DNA of 64,000 nucleotides from Rhodococcoides fascians A44A (GTDB lineage Bacteria; Actinomycetota; Actinomycetes; Mycobacteriales; Mycobacteriaceae): NCBI RefSeq assembly GCF_000760735.1, contig NZ_JMEX01000008.1:2268877-2332876 (forward strand). The letters are read 5' to 3'. A program made the translations under genes and the position numbers. Positions 36,196-44,578 of the stretch are shown piece by piece (within the stretch, counting starts at the first letter, position 1; every line of letters begins with the position of its first letter). The notes beneath the pieces were generated by a model that did not search any database, was not told where the DNA came from, and saw only the letters and a program-made list of their open reading frames with translations.

Positions 36196-36993
36196 TCAGT
36201 GTTTGAACGGATTCAAGGTCTTGCCCAGGAAGTACCCGAGCCGGGTGGGAATCGGCTTAGCTGCGGCTGCGATCACCTTGTTCACGACGCCCGGTATGCA
36301 CACCGGTTTGCCCGCCTCGACTGCCCGCCAGCCCTCCTGCACAACGGCTTCGGGGTCTTGCCACAGAATCGACGGTAGTTTCGAGGTGGCTGCATCGCGG
36401 GTCCCCATGACGTCGTGGAACTCGCTGTGGGTGAAGCCCGGGCAGAGCGCAGTGACGTGGACGCCGTACGGACGAAGCTCCATGTCGAGAGCTTGCGAGA
36501 CATCGAGGACGTAGGACTTGATGCCCGTGTAGAGCAAGCTTGCTGCCGGCGGCATGAAGGCAGCCAACGACGACAGATTCACGATCCGTCCGTATCCGCG
36601 CTCCTTCATGCCGGGGACCGTCAGGTGTGCGAGTTCGGTGACGGCGGTGATCATCACCTGGATCTCGGCGGCGAGCGCGTCGAACGGCGCGTCCGCGAAC
36701 GACGAGTTGCCCGACATGCCTGCGTTGTTGATCAAGATGTCGATATCGATGCCGAGGGAGTTCGTGCGTTCGACGATCGTGCGCGGGGCGCTGTTGTCGG
36801 TCAGGTCGGCGACGACGACGTCGCAGCGCACGTTGTGCCGCTTCGCCAGTTCGTCCGCAAGTGCGACGAGCCGTTCCTCGCGACGTGCAACGAGAACGAG
36901 GTTGTGTCCTTCCGCGGCCAAGTGGCGCGCGAATTGCGCGCCGATACCAGCCGATGCTCCTGTGATCAGCGCTGTTCGTCCGGTCGTGGTCAA
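36196..36993 (-). CDS. SDR family oxidoreductase
   Basis: Classical short-chain dehydrogenase of 265 residues. The NAD(P) loop TGASAGIG, ADLTD, NNAGMSG, the catalytic Ser in NLSSLA, the YTGIKS (Y-x3-K) motif and the C-terminal domain fold are complete. No ATG fits; a TTG at 36993 is the likely start, immediately followed by the fold. It is divergent from a TetR gene across two identical operators. Substrate unknown; the downstream hydrolases suggest a ketone- or ester-processing pathway. Confidence 0.9.
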   Translation of the reverse strand: MTTTGRTALITGASAGIGAQFARHLAAEGHNLVLVARREERLVALADELAKRHNVRCDVVVADLTDNSAPRTIVERTNSLGIDIDILINNAGMSGNSSFADAPFDALAAEIQVMITAVTELAHLTVPGMKERGYGRIVNLSSLAAFMPPAASLLYTGIKSYVLDVSQALDMELRPYGVHVTALCPGFTHSEFHDVMGTRDAATSKLPSILWQDPEAVVQEGWRAVEAGKPVCIPGVVNKVIAAAAKPIPTRLGYFLGKTLNPFKH

Positions 36994-37007
36994 TGCAGGC
37001 CCCCGTC

Positions 37008-37026
37008 TCTTGAATGGTCATCAAGA
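37008..37026. promoter_or_regulatory. TetR operator, copy 1
   Basis: TCTTGA-ATGGTCA-TCAAGA, a perfect 6-bp dyad with 7-nt spacer, in the divergent region. Its twin begins 31 bp downstream, about three helical turns, on the same face of the helix. Confidence 0.82.
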
Positions 37027-37038
37027 ACGGTAGCAGTG

Positions 37039-37057
37039 TCTTGATGGGCATTCAAGA
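37039..37057. promoter_or_regulatory. TetR operator, copy 2
   Basis: TCTTGA-TGGGCAT-TCAAGA, with the same half sites as copy 1. Both carry the extended consensus TTGA(A)TG-n-CAT(T)CAA. Copy 2 ends 13 nt before the regulator start. Confidence 0.82.
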
Positions 37058-37070
37058 TAGGATGTCCGGC

Positions 37071-37631
37071 ATGCCGAAAAACCGCGGACTACATGACAGG
37101 GAGGCGAAGCGGGCCGAGATCATCGGCGTCGCTCGCGAGCTGTTCGTGTCCGACGGTTTCGAGCGCACATCCGTCAGTCGGTTGGCCAAAGCTGTCGGCA
37201 TCACGGCGAACACTCTGTACTGGTATTTCGAGGACAAGGACGACATCCTGGTCGCCGTTCTGACGGCGATCGTGGCCGAGGACGCAGCGGACTACGCCGA
37301 CATCGCCGATCGTCCTCTCGCCGAACGTCTCGAATGGCTTGTCGAGCGGTTACAGCGAGTGGGGCCGTTGGTGTCCACCGTGCATGAACGTGCGACCAAG
37401 TCCGACGTCATCAACATCTGGCACAACGGCTTTCACGCGTATGCCGAATCAATCTTCGCTGTCGACGTAGCCGCGTCGGGCTTCTCCGGACCGGAGGCAG
37501 ACGCAATGATCCGCATCGGGACGTTCGTCGTCGAAGGTCTTCTGACACACGCGCCGTCGCCCGCCGCGACGCGGGCTGTGATCGACCAGCTCGTCACTGC
37601 GATGTCCCACGGTCGTGTTCCGGGCGGTTGA
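37071..37631 (+). CDS. TetR family transcriptional regulator
   Basis: Regulator of 186 residues. Helix-turn-helix: FERTSVSRLAKAVGITANT then LYWYFEDKDDIL. The ATG at 37071 has AGGA 8 nt upstream; an ATG at 37062 is the alternative. It almost certainly represses itself and the divergent SDR operon through the two identical operators that fill the intergenic region. Confidence 0.93.
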   Translation: MPKNRGLHDREAKRAEIIGVARELFVSDGFERTSVSRLAKAVGITANTLYWYFEDKDDILVAVLTAIVAEDAADYADIADRPLAERLEWLVERLQRVGPLVSTVHERATKSDVINIWHNGFHAYAESIFAVDVAASGFSGPEADAMIRIGTFVVEGLLTHAPSPAATRAVIDQLVTAMSHGRVPGG

Positions 37632-37781
37632 CGGCCGACTCGATTCGACCGACCGGATGGTGCGTAACGACGACCATCAGCCGGACGAAAGGGCTGCGAG
37701 GAGCGAGAACGGAGTTCGGGCGGGGAAGCAGGGTGTGGACTGATGCGAGTCCATCGTGCAGACAGCGGGGTCGGTGTTCGC

Positions 37782-37976
37782 ATGACTACACGCACAGCAA
37801 TTCTCGCGACGGTCGTTGCCGTGGTGACGTTCTCGGCAGCGGCATGCACGGTGGTCACAACCGGGCCCGACGACGATTTCGGATACGAAGGAGCCACGCT
37901 CGGTGTCGCGGATTTCGGCGGAGGAGGGGACTTCGGGGGTGACGACGGTTTCGGTTGCTCGTCTAGACCTGGATGA
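37782..37976 (+). CDS. Small lipoprotein
   Basis: Protein of 64 residues with a signal peptide (MTTRTAILATVVAVVTFSAAAC, lipid Cys at 22) and a short Gly/Asp-rich mature part (GGGGDFGGDDGFGC). An earlier ATG at 37743 would add 13 residues but spoils the signal peptide. No function is known. It overlaps the convergent gene by 14 bp. Confidence 0.6.
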   Translation: MTTRTAILATVVAVVTFSAAACTVVTTGPDDDFGYEGATLGVADFGGGGDFGGDDGFGCSSRPG

Positions 37977-38517
37977 GGGCGACCGCTGGGGTGAGGATGC
38001 CGAAGTATTCGGGCGCCAAGGGGATCAATCCGGACCATCCTGGTATGCGGCCGTAGACCATGACGACGACCGGGCCGCTGCCGGTGGGCAATACGGCGGT
38101 CCTGTCGATGGTCGGGTAGAGGCCGTCGATCGTTCCTGGTGCGGTGCCGAGGAATTCGGTGATTCCCGATTGCCCCGTCCTCAGGTTGACCCATCCTGCG
38201 TGGAGTTCCGACGGCTCGTACTCCAGCCAGCGCTGCACGACGGTGATGGAGCGGGCCGAGTGATCGATGACGGCGTCGATCCGCGATCCGGGGAATCCGC
38301 CCGTCGGGTGGGCGAGGTTGACGGTATCGACGGTGCCTGCGACAGGTGTGGGCGCGGTGGCCAGCGCAGCGATCTCGGCCGGTACGCCAGCGGAGCGCAG
38401 GGCGGATACCGGATCGACGGCCGGGTGTGCGTGCGCAACGGCGCCGGCGCCGAACCCGACGAAGATGGCCATGACTGCGGCCGCGACCATCGCCGCGACC
38501 TTACCGAGTCGAATCAT
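37963..38517 (-). CDS. Exported protein of unknown function
   Basis: Protein of 184 residues with a signal peptide (VAAMVAAAVMAIFVGFGAGAVAHA). The mature part has PVVVMVYGRIPGW, LPTGSGPVVVMVYG and two WxE/WL stretches and no cysteine pairs; no family is recognised. The ATG at 38517 follows GGAGACAG. Ends convergent with the small lipoprotein. It lies 117 nt downstream of another exported-protein gene on the same strand, with a separate start. Confidence 0.75.
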   Translation of the reverse strand: MIRLGKVAAMVAAAVMAIFVGFGAGAVAHAHPAVDPVSALRSAGVPAEIAALATAPTPVAGTVDTVNLAHPTGGFPGSRIDAVIDHSARSITVVQRWLEYEPSELHAGWVNLRTGQSGITEFLGTAPGTIDGLYPTIDRTAVLPTGSGPVVVMVYGRIPGWSGLIPLAPEYFGILTPAVALIQV

Positions 38518-38634
38518 CTGTCTCCGATCCTCGCTGCACTCGCACCCGAACCAGGGTGAGCACTCCTCAGTGTGACGTGTGGGCTCGGCCTGGTGGTTCA
38601 TTGTGACGGGATCGTTGTGCAGCATCTGCCCACC

Positions 38635-39072
38635 TCAGGGCGCGACCAGGCATATGGGACCCAAGGGAACTGCAGGGTTGACGTCGATGGTCGCGATCGG
38701 TCCGCCCGCCGAGGTCTGGTAGGCCATCAGCGAGTGTTCGCCGGGTGCAGTGGGTGTCACCAGAGTGAACTTGTGCCCGAGAATCGTTGGTGAGTACCAG
38801 TATCCGTCGAACTGCCACATGAATTCCTCGATGGGCATCACCATGCTGTAATCCATCGGCCCGATGTCTGTTCGAGGCTCCGAGAAGCTCTCGGTTCGAG
38901 CGACCGCGACATAGGTGCATCCGACGCCGTACTGGGTTGTCGGTCCGAAGCTCAGCCCGGGGAGGATGTCGAGTGAGACGACCTCTGCGGACGCGTTCGG
39001 GGCAGCGAACACCGCCGCGCCTGCGCAGGCAGCGAGGACGGAGGCATAGCGGGCAAGCCGGATCATTTTCAT
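38635..39072 (-). CDS. Exported protein of unknown function
   Basis: Protein of 145 residues with a signal peptide cleaved after NASA (about residue 29). The mature chain is rich in Gly, Pro and aromatic residues, has two cysteines (GVGCTYV and PICLVAP) that could form one disulfide, and resembles small immunoglobulin-like secreted proteins of Mycobacteriales in size only. A start at ATG 39066 is possible. No family is recognised. Confidence 0.75.
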   Translation of the reverse strand: MKMIRLARYASVLAACAGAAVFAAPNASAEVVSLDILPGLSFGPTTQYGVGCTYVAVARTESFSEPRTDIGPMDYSMVMPIEEFMWQFDGYWYSPTILGHKFTLVTPTAPGEHSLMAYQTSAGGPIATIDVNPAVPLGPICLVAP

Positions 39073-39139
39073 TCCACTTGGTCGGTTGGAGTCCGGTGCG
39101 TGTTACACAGGTCATTGCGGAATGTCTTCGTCGGTGGAC

Positions 39140-39355
39140 TCACACCCACCCGAACGCCAGCGCGACGTTGTGCCCGCCGAAACCGATGGACGTGCTGAGG
39201 GCGTAGTCGATTCGCTGCTGACGGCGATGAGTCACCACATCCAGATCGATTGCCGGATAGTGCTTTTCGAGGTTCAGGGTGGGCGGCAATTCGGAGTGCT
39301 CGAGGGTCAGCATGGTCAGGATTGCTTCGAGCGCACCGACAGCACTCGCTGAGTC
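39140..39355 (-). pseudogene. C-terminal fragment of a KasA/FabF-type beta-ketoacyl-ACP synthase
   Basis: Seventy residues match the end of mycobacterial-type ketosynthases: [15 protein letters not shown], an [20 protein letters not shown] stretch, and the terminal [11 protein letters not shown]. The nucleophile and most of the protein are missing, and the reading upstream of 39355 is unrelated. The intact gene encodes an elongase of fatty or mycolic acid synthesis. It is a leftover, not a gene. Confidence 0.8.
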
Positions 39356-39368
39356 TCTCCGAAGGTGT

Positions 39369-39509
39369 GGATTCGACGACGCCTTGGAGCGTGCGGCGGT
39401 GCTGGGTGCGGCATTCCGTGGTCTTCTTGTCGACCGGTTCGCCACTGGCGATGTAAGCCGAACCGACGCCGCAGCTGCAGCGCTTTCCGAATGCGTTGCC
39501 GCTCGGTAG
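39369..39509 (+). pseudogene. C-terminal fragment of a TetR-type regulator
   Basis: Forty-six residues ([36 protein letters not shown]) resemble the last helices of a TetR ligand domain. No helix-turn-helix and no start precede it: the sequence to its left belongs to the ketosynthase fragment. It is a leftover of a rearrangement. The assignment is by eye. Confidence 0.55.
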
Positions 39510-39685
39510 CGGGCTGCTGCGTATGTCTGTCCAGTCGACCCGCGAGATGTCCCGGCTTCGCCCACACAGTTGGCGAGGTGCTCCCACGTTGGAGTCGTAA
39601 GGAGAACGAACGTGGAGGTTCCTTGATTACCTGCGGTACCGGAGCGTCGTCACCGGAACGCTTACCGGTGCGAGATGATGTCCGA

Positions 39686-40399
39686 ATGTGGAAGCTGTCC
39701 CTCTGGTTTGCTGTGCTCGGATCGCTGATAGCCGTCCTCGGGAGCGGTGTCGGGGATATCGCGCCCGGACGGGATTCGAAGGATGTTTTCGACGGCGGAA
39801 GCAGCCTGACCGTGCGGTTCTACGGGCCGGACTGGGAGCAGCTGTGGCAAATTGCGGTGGTGGGCGCGGTGCTGGGCGCGCTGATCGGCGTTGTCCTGCA
39901 CCTCGCTGGTGTTCGAGTAGCCGCCGGCACAGGGAACCGCTTCGGGCGCGTCGTGAGTGCGGGTCTGGTGGGTATCGCTGTAGGCCTTGCGCCAATTCTG
40001 GCCATGGTGCTCGACGCCGTGAACGCGTGGCAGCCGGGCTACAGCGTGGCCGTGGAGCCGGTGTCGTTGTTGACGACGTACGCGGTGTGCGCTGGTCTCG
40101 CGTACTGTGCAGCATTGCTGTTGGTGTGGTCCATTCTTCGTGTAACCGGCGACGATTTCGGGCCTGGCACGACGAAGCGTGCGGCCGTGTTGTTGCCGGT
40201 CGGTGGCATCGCGGCGACGGCCTGTGGTGTGGGAACGGCATGGTTGTACGACTTCACGACACGGCCGTACGTAGTAGTGTCGTCAACTCTTGTTGTGATG
40301 CTTGTTCTTTCGGCCACGTTGGTGGCGGCGAGGGTATGGGCAGCCGGTGGGAACACTCCTCGATCCGCTACCGGCGACGCACCGACTGGCTCGGTGTGA
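39686..40399 (+). CDS. Membrane protein of unknown function
   Basis: Protein of 237 residues with about six hydrophobic helices (LWFAVLGSLIAVLGS, IAVVGAVLGALIGVVLHLAG, VSAGLVGIAVGLAPILAMVL, TTYAVCAGLAYCAALLLVW, AAVLLPVGGIAATACGVG, VVVMLVLSATLVAARVWA). The extracytoplasmic loop after helix 1 is 35 residues long and polar. The ATG at 39686 has only a weak ribosome site. Convergent with the LysR gene. No family is recognised. Confidence 0.8.
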   Translation: MWKLSLWFAVLGSLIAVLGSGVGDIAPGRDSKDVFDGGSSLTVRFYGPDWEQLWQIAVVGAVLGALIGVVLHLAGVRVAAGTGNRFGRVVSAGLVGIAVGLAPILAMVLDAVNAWQPGYSVAVEPVSLLTTYAVCAGLAYCAALLLVWSILRVTGDDFGPGTTKRAAVLLPVGGIAATACGVGTAWLYDFTTRPYVVVSSTLVVMLVLSATLVAARVWAAGGNTPRSATGDAPTGSV

Positions 40400-40418
40400 A
40401 GGGGTTCGTTCCCTATGG

Positions 40419-41339
40419 TTAGGGCAGAGGCGGTGACAGTGAGGCCGAGATCCCTTTGTTGCTGAGCGATTTTCTGAGGATGTCGATTGCGACAGCGAGC
40501 GCGGGCGAGGGATTGGCAGGGTCCCATGCCATGGCGATGCGGAGAGTCCGTGCGGGTCCTGTCAGCGGAAGATACTGCACGCCGTCCATGGTGAGGAGTT
40601 GGGTGGATGCGACGACCACAGCAACGCCGACTCCCGCACCCACCATGGCGAGCAGGCTGTACGGGTCGGGTGCCTCGTGCGCAACGGAGGGCGCGAAGTC
40701 CGCGTCGGCGCACATCGTGATCGTCGCGTCGCGCACCACCGACCCGTGTTCGGCCGGGTAGAACACGAAGCGCTCGTGCGCGAGGTCGCGCGGATCGACT
40801 TCGGATGCACCGGCCAGGCGATGGCCCGCAGGAACGGCGAGGATCAGCACTTCGTCGCTGACGGTCACGGTCTTCAGATGCGGCGGCGCGGGCAGGCCGA
40901 CGATCCCCATGTCGAGCGTTCCGTCGTCGAGGGCATCGACTACTTCCCCTGAGTACAACTGGGGCCGGAGTGCCAGCTCGATGCCCGGATGAGCGTCGGC
41001 GATCGACCGCGCCAGACGCGACAGTGCCTGATAGCCGCTCGCTCCACCGAAGCCGATCCGGACGGATCCGATTTCCCCGGTCTTCGCGGAACGGGCCACA
41101 GTGTGGATGACCCCGAGCTGGGCTTTGATCACTCGCACCGGTTCCAGTAAAGCTGTGCCTGCTTCGGTGAGCTGCACCGAGCGCGTGGTGCGGGTGAACA
41201 AGTCGGTTCCCAATTCGCGTTCGAGCGCGCGCACGGTCTGGCTCAGCGGTGATTGGGCGACGTGCAGCTTCTCGGCCGCGCGGCCGAAGTGAAGCTCCTC
41301 AGCGACGGCCAGGAATGCCTCCAGATGTCGCAACTCCAT
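40419..41339 (-). CDS. LysR family transcriptional regulator
   Basis: LTTR of 306 residues. The N-terminal winged helix is clear (FGRAAEKLHVAQSPLSQTVRALE) and the C-terminal effector domain has the two-lobed periplasmic-binding fold, with GFGGASGYQALSRLARSI opening it. It is divergent from the transporter/acyl-CoA dehydrogenase operon and, as is usual for LysR regulators, should activate it in the presence of its substrate through the box at 41411-41427. Confidence 0.93.
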   Translation of the reverse strand: MELRHLEAFLAVAEELHFGRAAEKLHVAQSPLSQTVRALERELGTDLFTRTTRSVQLTEAGTALLEPVRVIKAQLGVIHTVARSAKTGEIGSVRIGFGGASGYQALSRLARSIADAHPGIELALRPQLYSGEVVDALDDGTLDMGIVGLPAPPHLKTVTVSDEVLILAVPAGHRLAGASEVDPRDLAHERFVFYPAEHGSVVRDATITMCADADFAPSVAHEAPDPYSLLAMVGAGVGVAVVVASTQLLTMDGVQYLPLTGPARTLRIAMAWDPANPSPALAVAIDILRKSLSNKGISASLSPPLP

Positions 41340-41410
41340 GTTCGCCCTCTCGTGGCAGAGCAGTCCGCGACCAATTGAGCTTCACTACCACCTAATAAGC
41401 CGCAATTACA

Positions 41411-41427
41411 TCTTGGACTCTACAAGA
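41411..41427. promoter_or_regulatory. LysR-type binding box
   Basis: TCTTG-GACTCTA-CAAGA contains the T-N11-A core of LysR sites within a 5-bp dyad, in the 161-bp region between the divergent LysR and transporter genes. Confidence 0.6.
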
Positions 41428-41500
41428 AAAAGCGGGAATAGTGATCTGCATCGCACTCATTGGCCCATGCTCGACACGGATCACAGAGTCAGGACATCAG

Positions 41501-42865
41501 GTGACACATTCTCAACACGGTGACGGCGCAGAGGCGCCCATTCACGACTCGAAGAAGGCGCGCAAGGCAGGTATCACGGCATTCGCGGGCACGACGATCG
41601 AATGGTTCGACTTCTACATCTACGGGACCGCTTCGGCGCTCGTGCTGGGCAAGTTGTTCTTCCCGGATGCGTCGCCCGCGGTCGGGACTCTCGCTGCCTT
41701 CGCGACATTCGCTGTCGGATTCCTGGCGCGTCCGCTCGGCGGCATCATCTTCGGGCACTTCGGTGACAAGTTCGGCCGTAAGAACGCCGTGGTCATCACA
41801 CTGGCGATGATGGGCGTGGGCACGGTCGGAGTGGGGTTGCTGCCCACTTACGAGACGATCGGCATCTGGGCGCCCATCGCGCTGGTCACGCTCCGTGTGG
41901 TGCAAGGAATCGCTATGGGTGGTGAGTGGGGCGGTGCCGTCCTCATCGCCACCGAGTTCGCTCCTCCCAAGAAGAAGGTCCTTTACGGCGCGTTCGCTCA
42001 GCAGGGTTCGCCCGTCGGGAACCTGATGGCGACTGTCGCCTTCCTCGCCTTGACCGCGATGTCGGACAGCGTCTTCGAATCATGGGGTTGGCGTATACCT
42101 TTCGTCGCATCGGCGCTGCTGGTCGTCATCGCCCTCTACATCCGTCTGCACATCTCGGAGACCCCCGAGATGCAGAAGGCGGTCGCGAAGCAGGAGCGGA
42201 CTCGTTTGCCGCTCGTCCAGGTGCTGCGTTCGCACCCGATCGAGCTGGTTCTGGGCGTCGGTGCAGTGGTCGCGGGCGTCGCCATCACGTACGTCAAAAC
42301 CACCTTCGCGTTGTCGTGGGCGACGACGGATCTCGGGTTCGATCGGAGCGATTTCCTCCTCGTCATCACCCTTGCGTTGGTTGCGCAGGTGCTCATCCAG
42401 CCTTTCGGCGCCATCCTTGCAACCAAGATCGACCCGTCCAGGGCCATCAAATGGATGCTGCTTCCCGAGCTGATCTTGCTTCCGTTGATGTTCGTCCTGA
42501 TCCAGACAGGGTCGGTGGGCTGGGCGATGGTCGGAATGATTCTTGCTACCGCCCCGCACGCCATGTACTACGCAGCACTCGCGGGAATCCTGGCCCAGGT
42601 CTTCCCGACCAATGTTCGCTACACCGGGATTTCTCTCTCGTATCAGTTCTCGACGGCGATCTTCGCCGGTACAGCCCCCCTGCTCTCTCAGTTTTTACTC
42701 ACCACAACAGGTTCGATCTGGGTGGTCGTCGGTCTTGGGCTGTTCTACGTGCTGTTGTCGGTTGTCTGCATGTCGGCGCTTCTGCGCCGGGGCAAGCGGC
42801 TCGCACTGATCGCGGCAGACGACTCGTCGACACCACCGGCACTCAGCACCACCGGAAAGGCCTGA
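41501..42865 (+). CDS. MFS transporter, metabolite:H+ symporter (MHS) type
   Basis: Twelve-helix permease of 454 residues. TTIEWFDFYIYGTASAL and the FGHFGDKFGRKNAV loop, together with EWGGAVLIATEFAPPKKK, are signatures of the MHS group (citrate, shikimate, proline/betaine and dicarboxylate porters). It should take up an organic acid with protons. The GTG at 41501 follows AGGA. It is the first gene of an operon with two acyl-CoA dehydrogenases and a CoA-transferase, which points to a short dicarboxylic acid as substrate. Confidence 0.92.
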   Translation: MTHSQHGDGAEAPIHDSKKARKAGITAFAGTTIEWFDFYIYGTASALVLGKLFFPDASPAVGTLAAFATFAVGFLARPLGGIIFGHFGDKFGRKNAVVITLAMMGVGTVGVGLLPTYETIGIWAPIALVTLRVVQGIAMGGEWGGAVLIATEFAPPKKKVLYGAFAQQGSPVGNLMATVAFLALTAMSDSVFESWGWRIPFVASALLVVIALYIRLHISETPEMQKAVAKQERTRLPLVQVLRSHPIELVLGVGAVVAGVAITYVKTTFALSWATTDLGFDRSDFLLVITLALVAQVLIQPFGAILATKIDPSRAIKWMLLPELILLPLMFVLIQTGSVGWAMVGMILATAPHAMYYAALAGILAQVFPTNVRYTGISLSYQFSTAIFAGTAPLLSQFLLTTTGSIWVVVGLGLFYVLLSVVCMSALLRRGKRLALIAADDSSTPPALSTTGKA

Positions 42866-42868
42866 CCA

Positions 42869-44578
42869 ATGAACTACGCACGCCGTGACCCTGCGCTCCA
42901 CGCCGTTGTCCGTCGCTGGACCGACGGGGACGATCGAGTGAAGCTCGACGCCCTGCTCGACACCCTGGGAGAGGACGCGGCGGGGAGACTCGATGCTCTC
43001 GCCGCCGTCGCGGACAAGAACCCGCCGGTGCTCCGCCAGTTCGACCGCGACGGCATCCGCGTCGACGACATCGACTATCACCCTGCGTATCTCGAACTGT
43101 GCGACGCTGCGTACAGTCGATACGGCCTCTCGGCTCTCTCGCACCGAGGATTGCACGGCTGGGATGCGGCCCCTCCGCACCTGGTGAAGTACCTGGCGTC
43201 CTATGTGTTCGTCCAAGCAGAGTTCGGCCTTGCCTGCCCAGTGTCGATGACTGACGCAGCAGCGCGTGTTCTGAAGTTGTTCGGAGATCCTGATGTCTTC
43301 GATCGGTGGATCGACGGTCTCACTTCCACCGATCCGGCCACCTCGATGACCGGCGCGATGTTCATGACCGAACCGCAAGCGGGAACCGACATTGCGATGA
43401 CCGAGACCGTGGCCGAGTCGCGCAACGGTGAATGGCGCCTCACGGGCAAGAAGTGGTTCGCGTCCAACCCCGACGCCGATGTGATCGTGACGCTCGCCAG
43501 GTTCCCCGGCGGCGAGGACGGTTCCACCAGGGGGGTGGGCATGTTCATGGTGCCGAAGACACTCGCCGACGGCACACGCAACAGCTATACGATCGACCGC
43601 CTCAAGGACAAGATGGGCACCAGGTCGATGCCGAGTGGCGAGGTCACTCTTACCGGAGCGTTCGCGCTCCAGGTGGGGCAGTTGGACCGGGGGTTTCTGC
43701 AGATGGCAGAGATGGTCAACACGTCGAGACTGTCGAATGCGATGCGCGCCAGTGCTCTGATGCGCAGGTCTGTCCGTGACGCCGTCGACCACACACGTCA
43801 ACGAATCGTGTTCGGTAAACCCCTGTTCGAGCATTCGCTGATGCGTGCCACCCTGCTCGAGCTCTGCTTGGAATCGGAGGCATCCCTGGCGATGGTCGGC
43901 TACAGCGCGCAGTGCTTGCAGGCAGCTGACGCCGGCGACCCCGCTGCGAAGCAGCTGATTCGCGTACTGACGCCGCTGGCAAAGCATTTCATCTGCAAGA
44001 AGGCGCGCGTGGTCACAGGAGAGGCGATGGAGGTGCGGGGCGGAAACGGATACATCGAGGAGTGGGCGTATGCGCGTTTGGTGCGCGATTCGCACCTCGG
44101 TTCCATCTGGGAGGGTTCGAGCAACGTCATCGCACTGGATGTGTTGCGGTGTTTGCGGAAGTTCGACGCGCACCGGCACATTGCCGCCGCCATGACGTCG
44201 ATGCTGACCGACCTCGGATCCGAGTGCGCAGACGGCCGGGCGGTTCTCGTCGACGCGTGGGAACAACTTGTCGAGAGAGGCGACCGTCTGTTGGCTGGTT
44301 CGAACGACTCAGCCGAGGCCGGGTGTGCGCGGTACGCGAACGCGCTCGCGCAGACGATCATGCAGACCTTGTTGTTCGACCTGGCAGACCATTCCATCAC
44401 CACCACGGGTGACTACCGCGGACTGTTGGTGGCCAACGCATACCTCGACCGTTCGGACGACGTCTCGGCCGAGGCGCTGCGCCATCTCGAGGCTGTCGTG
44501 GACGGAACCCCCGTCGATCGTGAATCCGCACTGCGCGTCAGCTCTTTGGCGGCTTCGACGGTGGGTGCGCTGCGATGA
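42869..44578 (+). CDS. Acyl-CoA dehydrogenase, AidB-like
   Basis: FAD-dependent dehydrogenase of 569 residues, long for the superfamily because of an N-terminal extension of about 90 residues and a C-terminal helical domain. The flavin segments TGAMFMTEPQAGTD and GKKWFASNPDAD, the RxxFGK motif (RIVFGK) and VRGGNGYIEEWAYARLVRDS mark the AidB/isovaleryl-type branch. The catalytic glutamate region IWEGSSNVIALDV is conserved. It starts 3 nt after the transporter and its stop overlaps the CoA-transferase start. The acyl-CoA it oxidises is unknown. Confidence 0.9.
   Translation: MNYARRDPALHAVVRRWTDGDDRVKLDALLDTLGEDAAGRLDALAAVADKNPPVLRQFDRDGIRVDDIDYHPAYLELCDAAYSRYGLSALSHRGLHGWDAAPPHLVKYLASYVFVQAEFGLACPVSMTDAAARVLKLFGDPDVFDRWIDGLTSTDPATSMTGAMFMTEPQAGTDIAMTETVAESRNGEWRLTGKKWFASNPDADVIVTLARFPGGEDGSTRGVGMFMVPKTLADGTRNSYTIDRLKDKMGTRSMPSGEVTLTGAFALQVGQLDRGFLQMAEMVNTSRLSNAMRASALMRRSVRDAVDHTRQRIVFGKPLFEHSLMRATLLELCLESEASLAMVGYSAQCLQAADAGDPAAKQLIRVLTPLAKHFICKKARVVTGEAMEVRGGNGYIEEWAYARLVRDSHLGSIWEGSSNVIALDVLRCLRKFDAHRHIAAAMTSMLTDLGSECADGRAVLVDAWEQLVERGDRLLAGSNDSAEAGCARYANALAQTIMQTLLFDLADHSITTTGDYRGLLVANAYLDRSDDVSAEALRHLEAVVDGTPVDRESALRVSSLAASTVGALR

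Larger units (their letters stand above)
39073..39685. other. 613-bp stretch holding two gene fragments
   Basis: No intact gene. It contains the KasA-like 3' fragment (39140-39355, minus) and the TetR-like 3' fragment (39369-39509, plus), which face away from a shared junction. The last 170 bp, up to the membrane-protein start at 39686, hold nothing I can name. Confidence 0.7.

Noticed and set aside
42695-44266. 523-residue minus-strand frame over acyl-CoA dehydrogenase
   Set aside because: Antisense to a clear acyl-CoA dehydrogenase.
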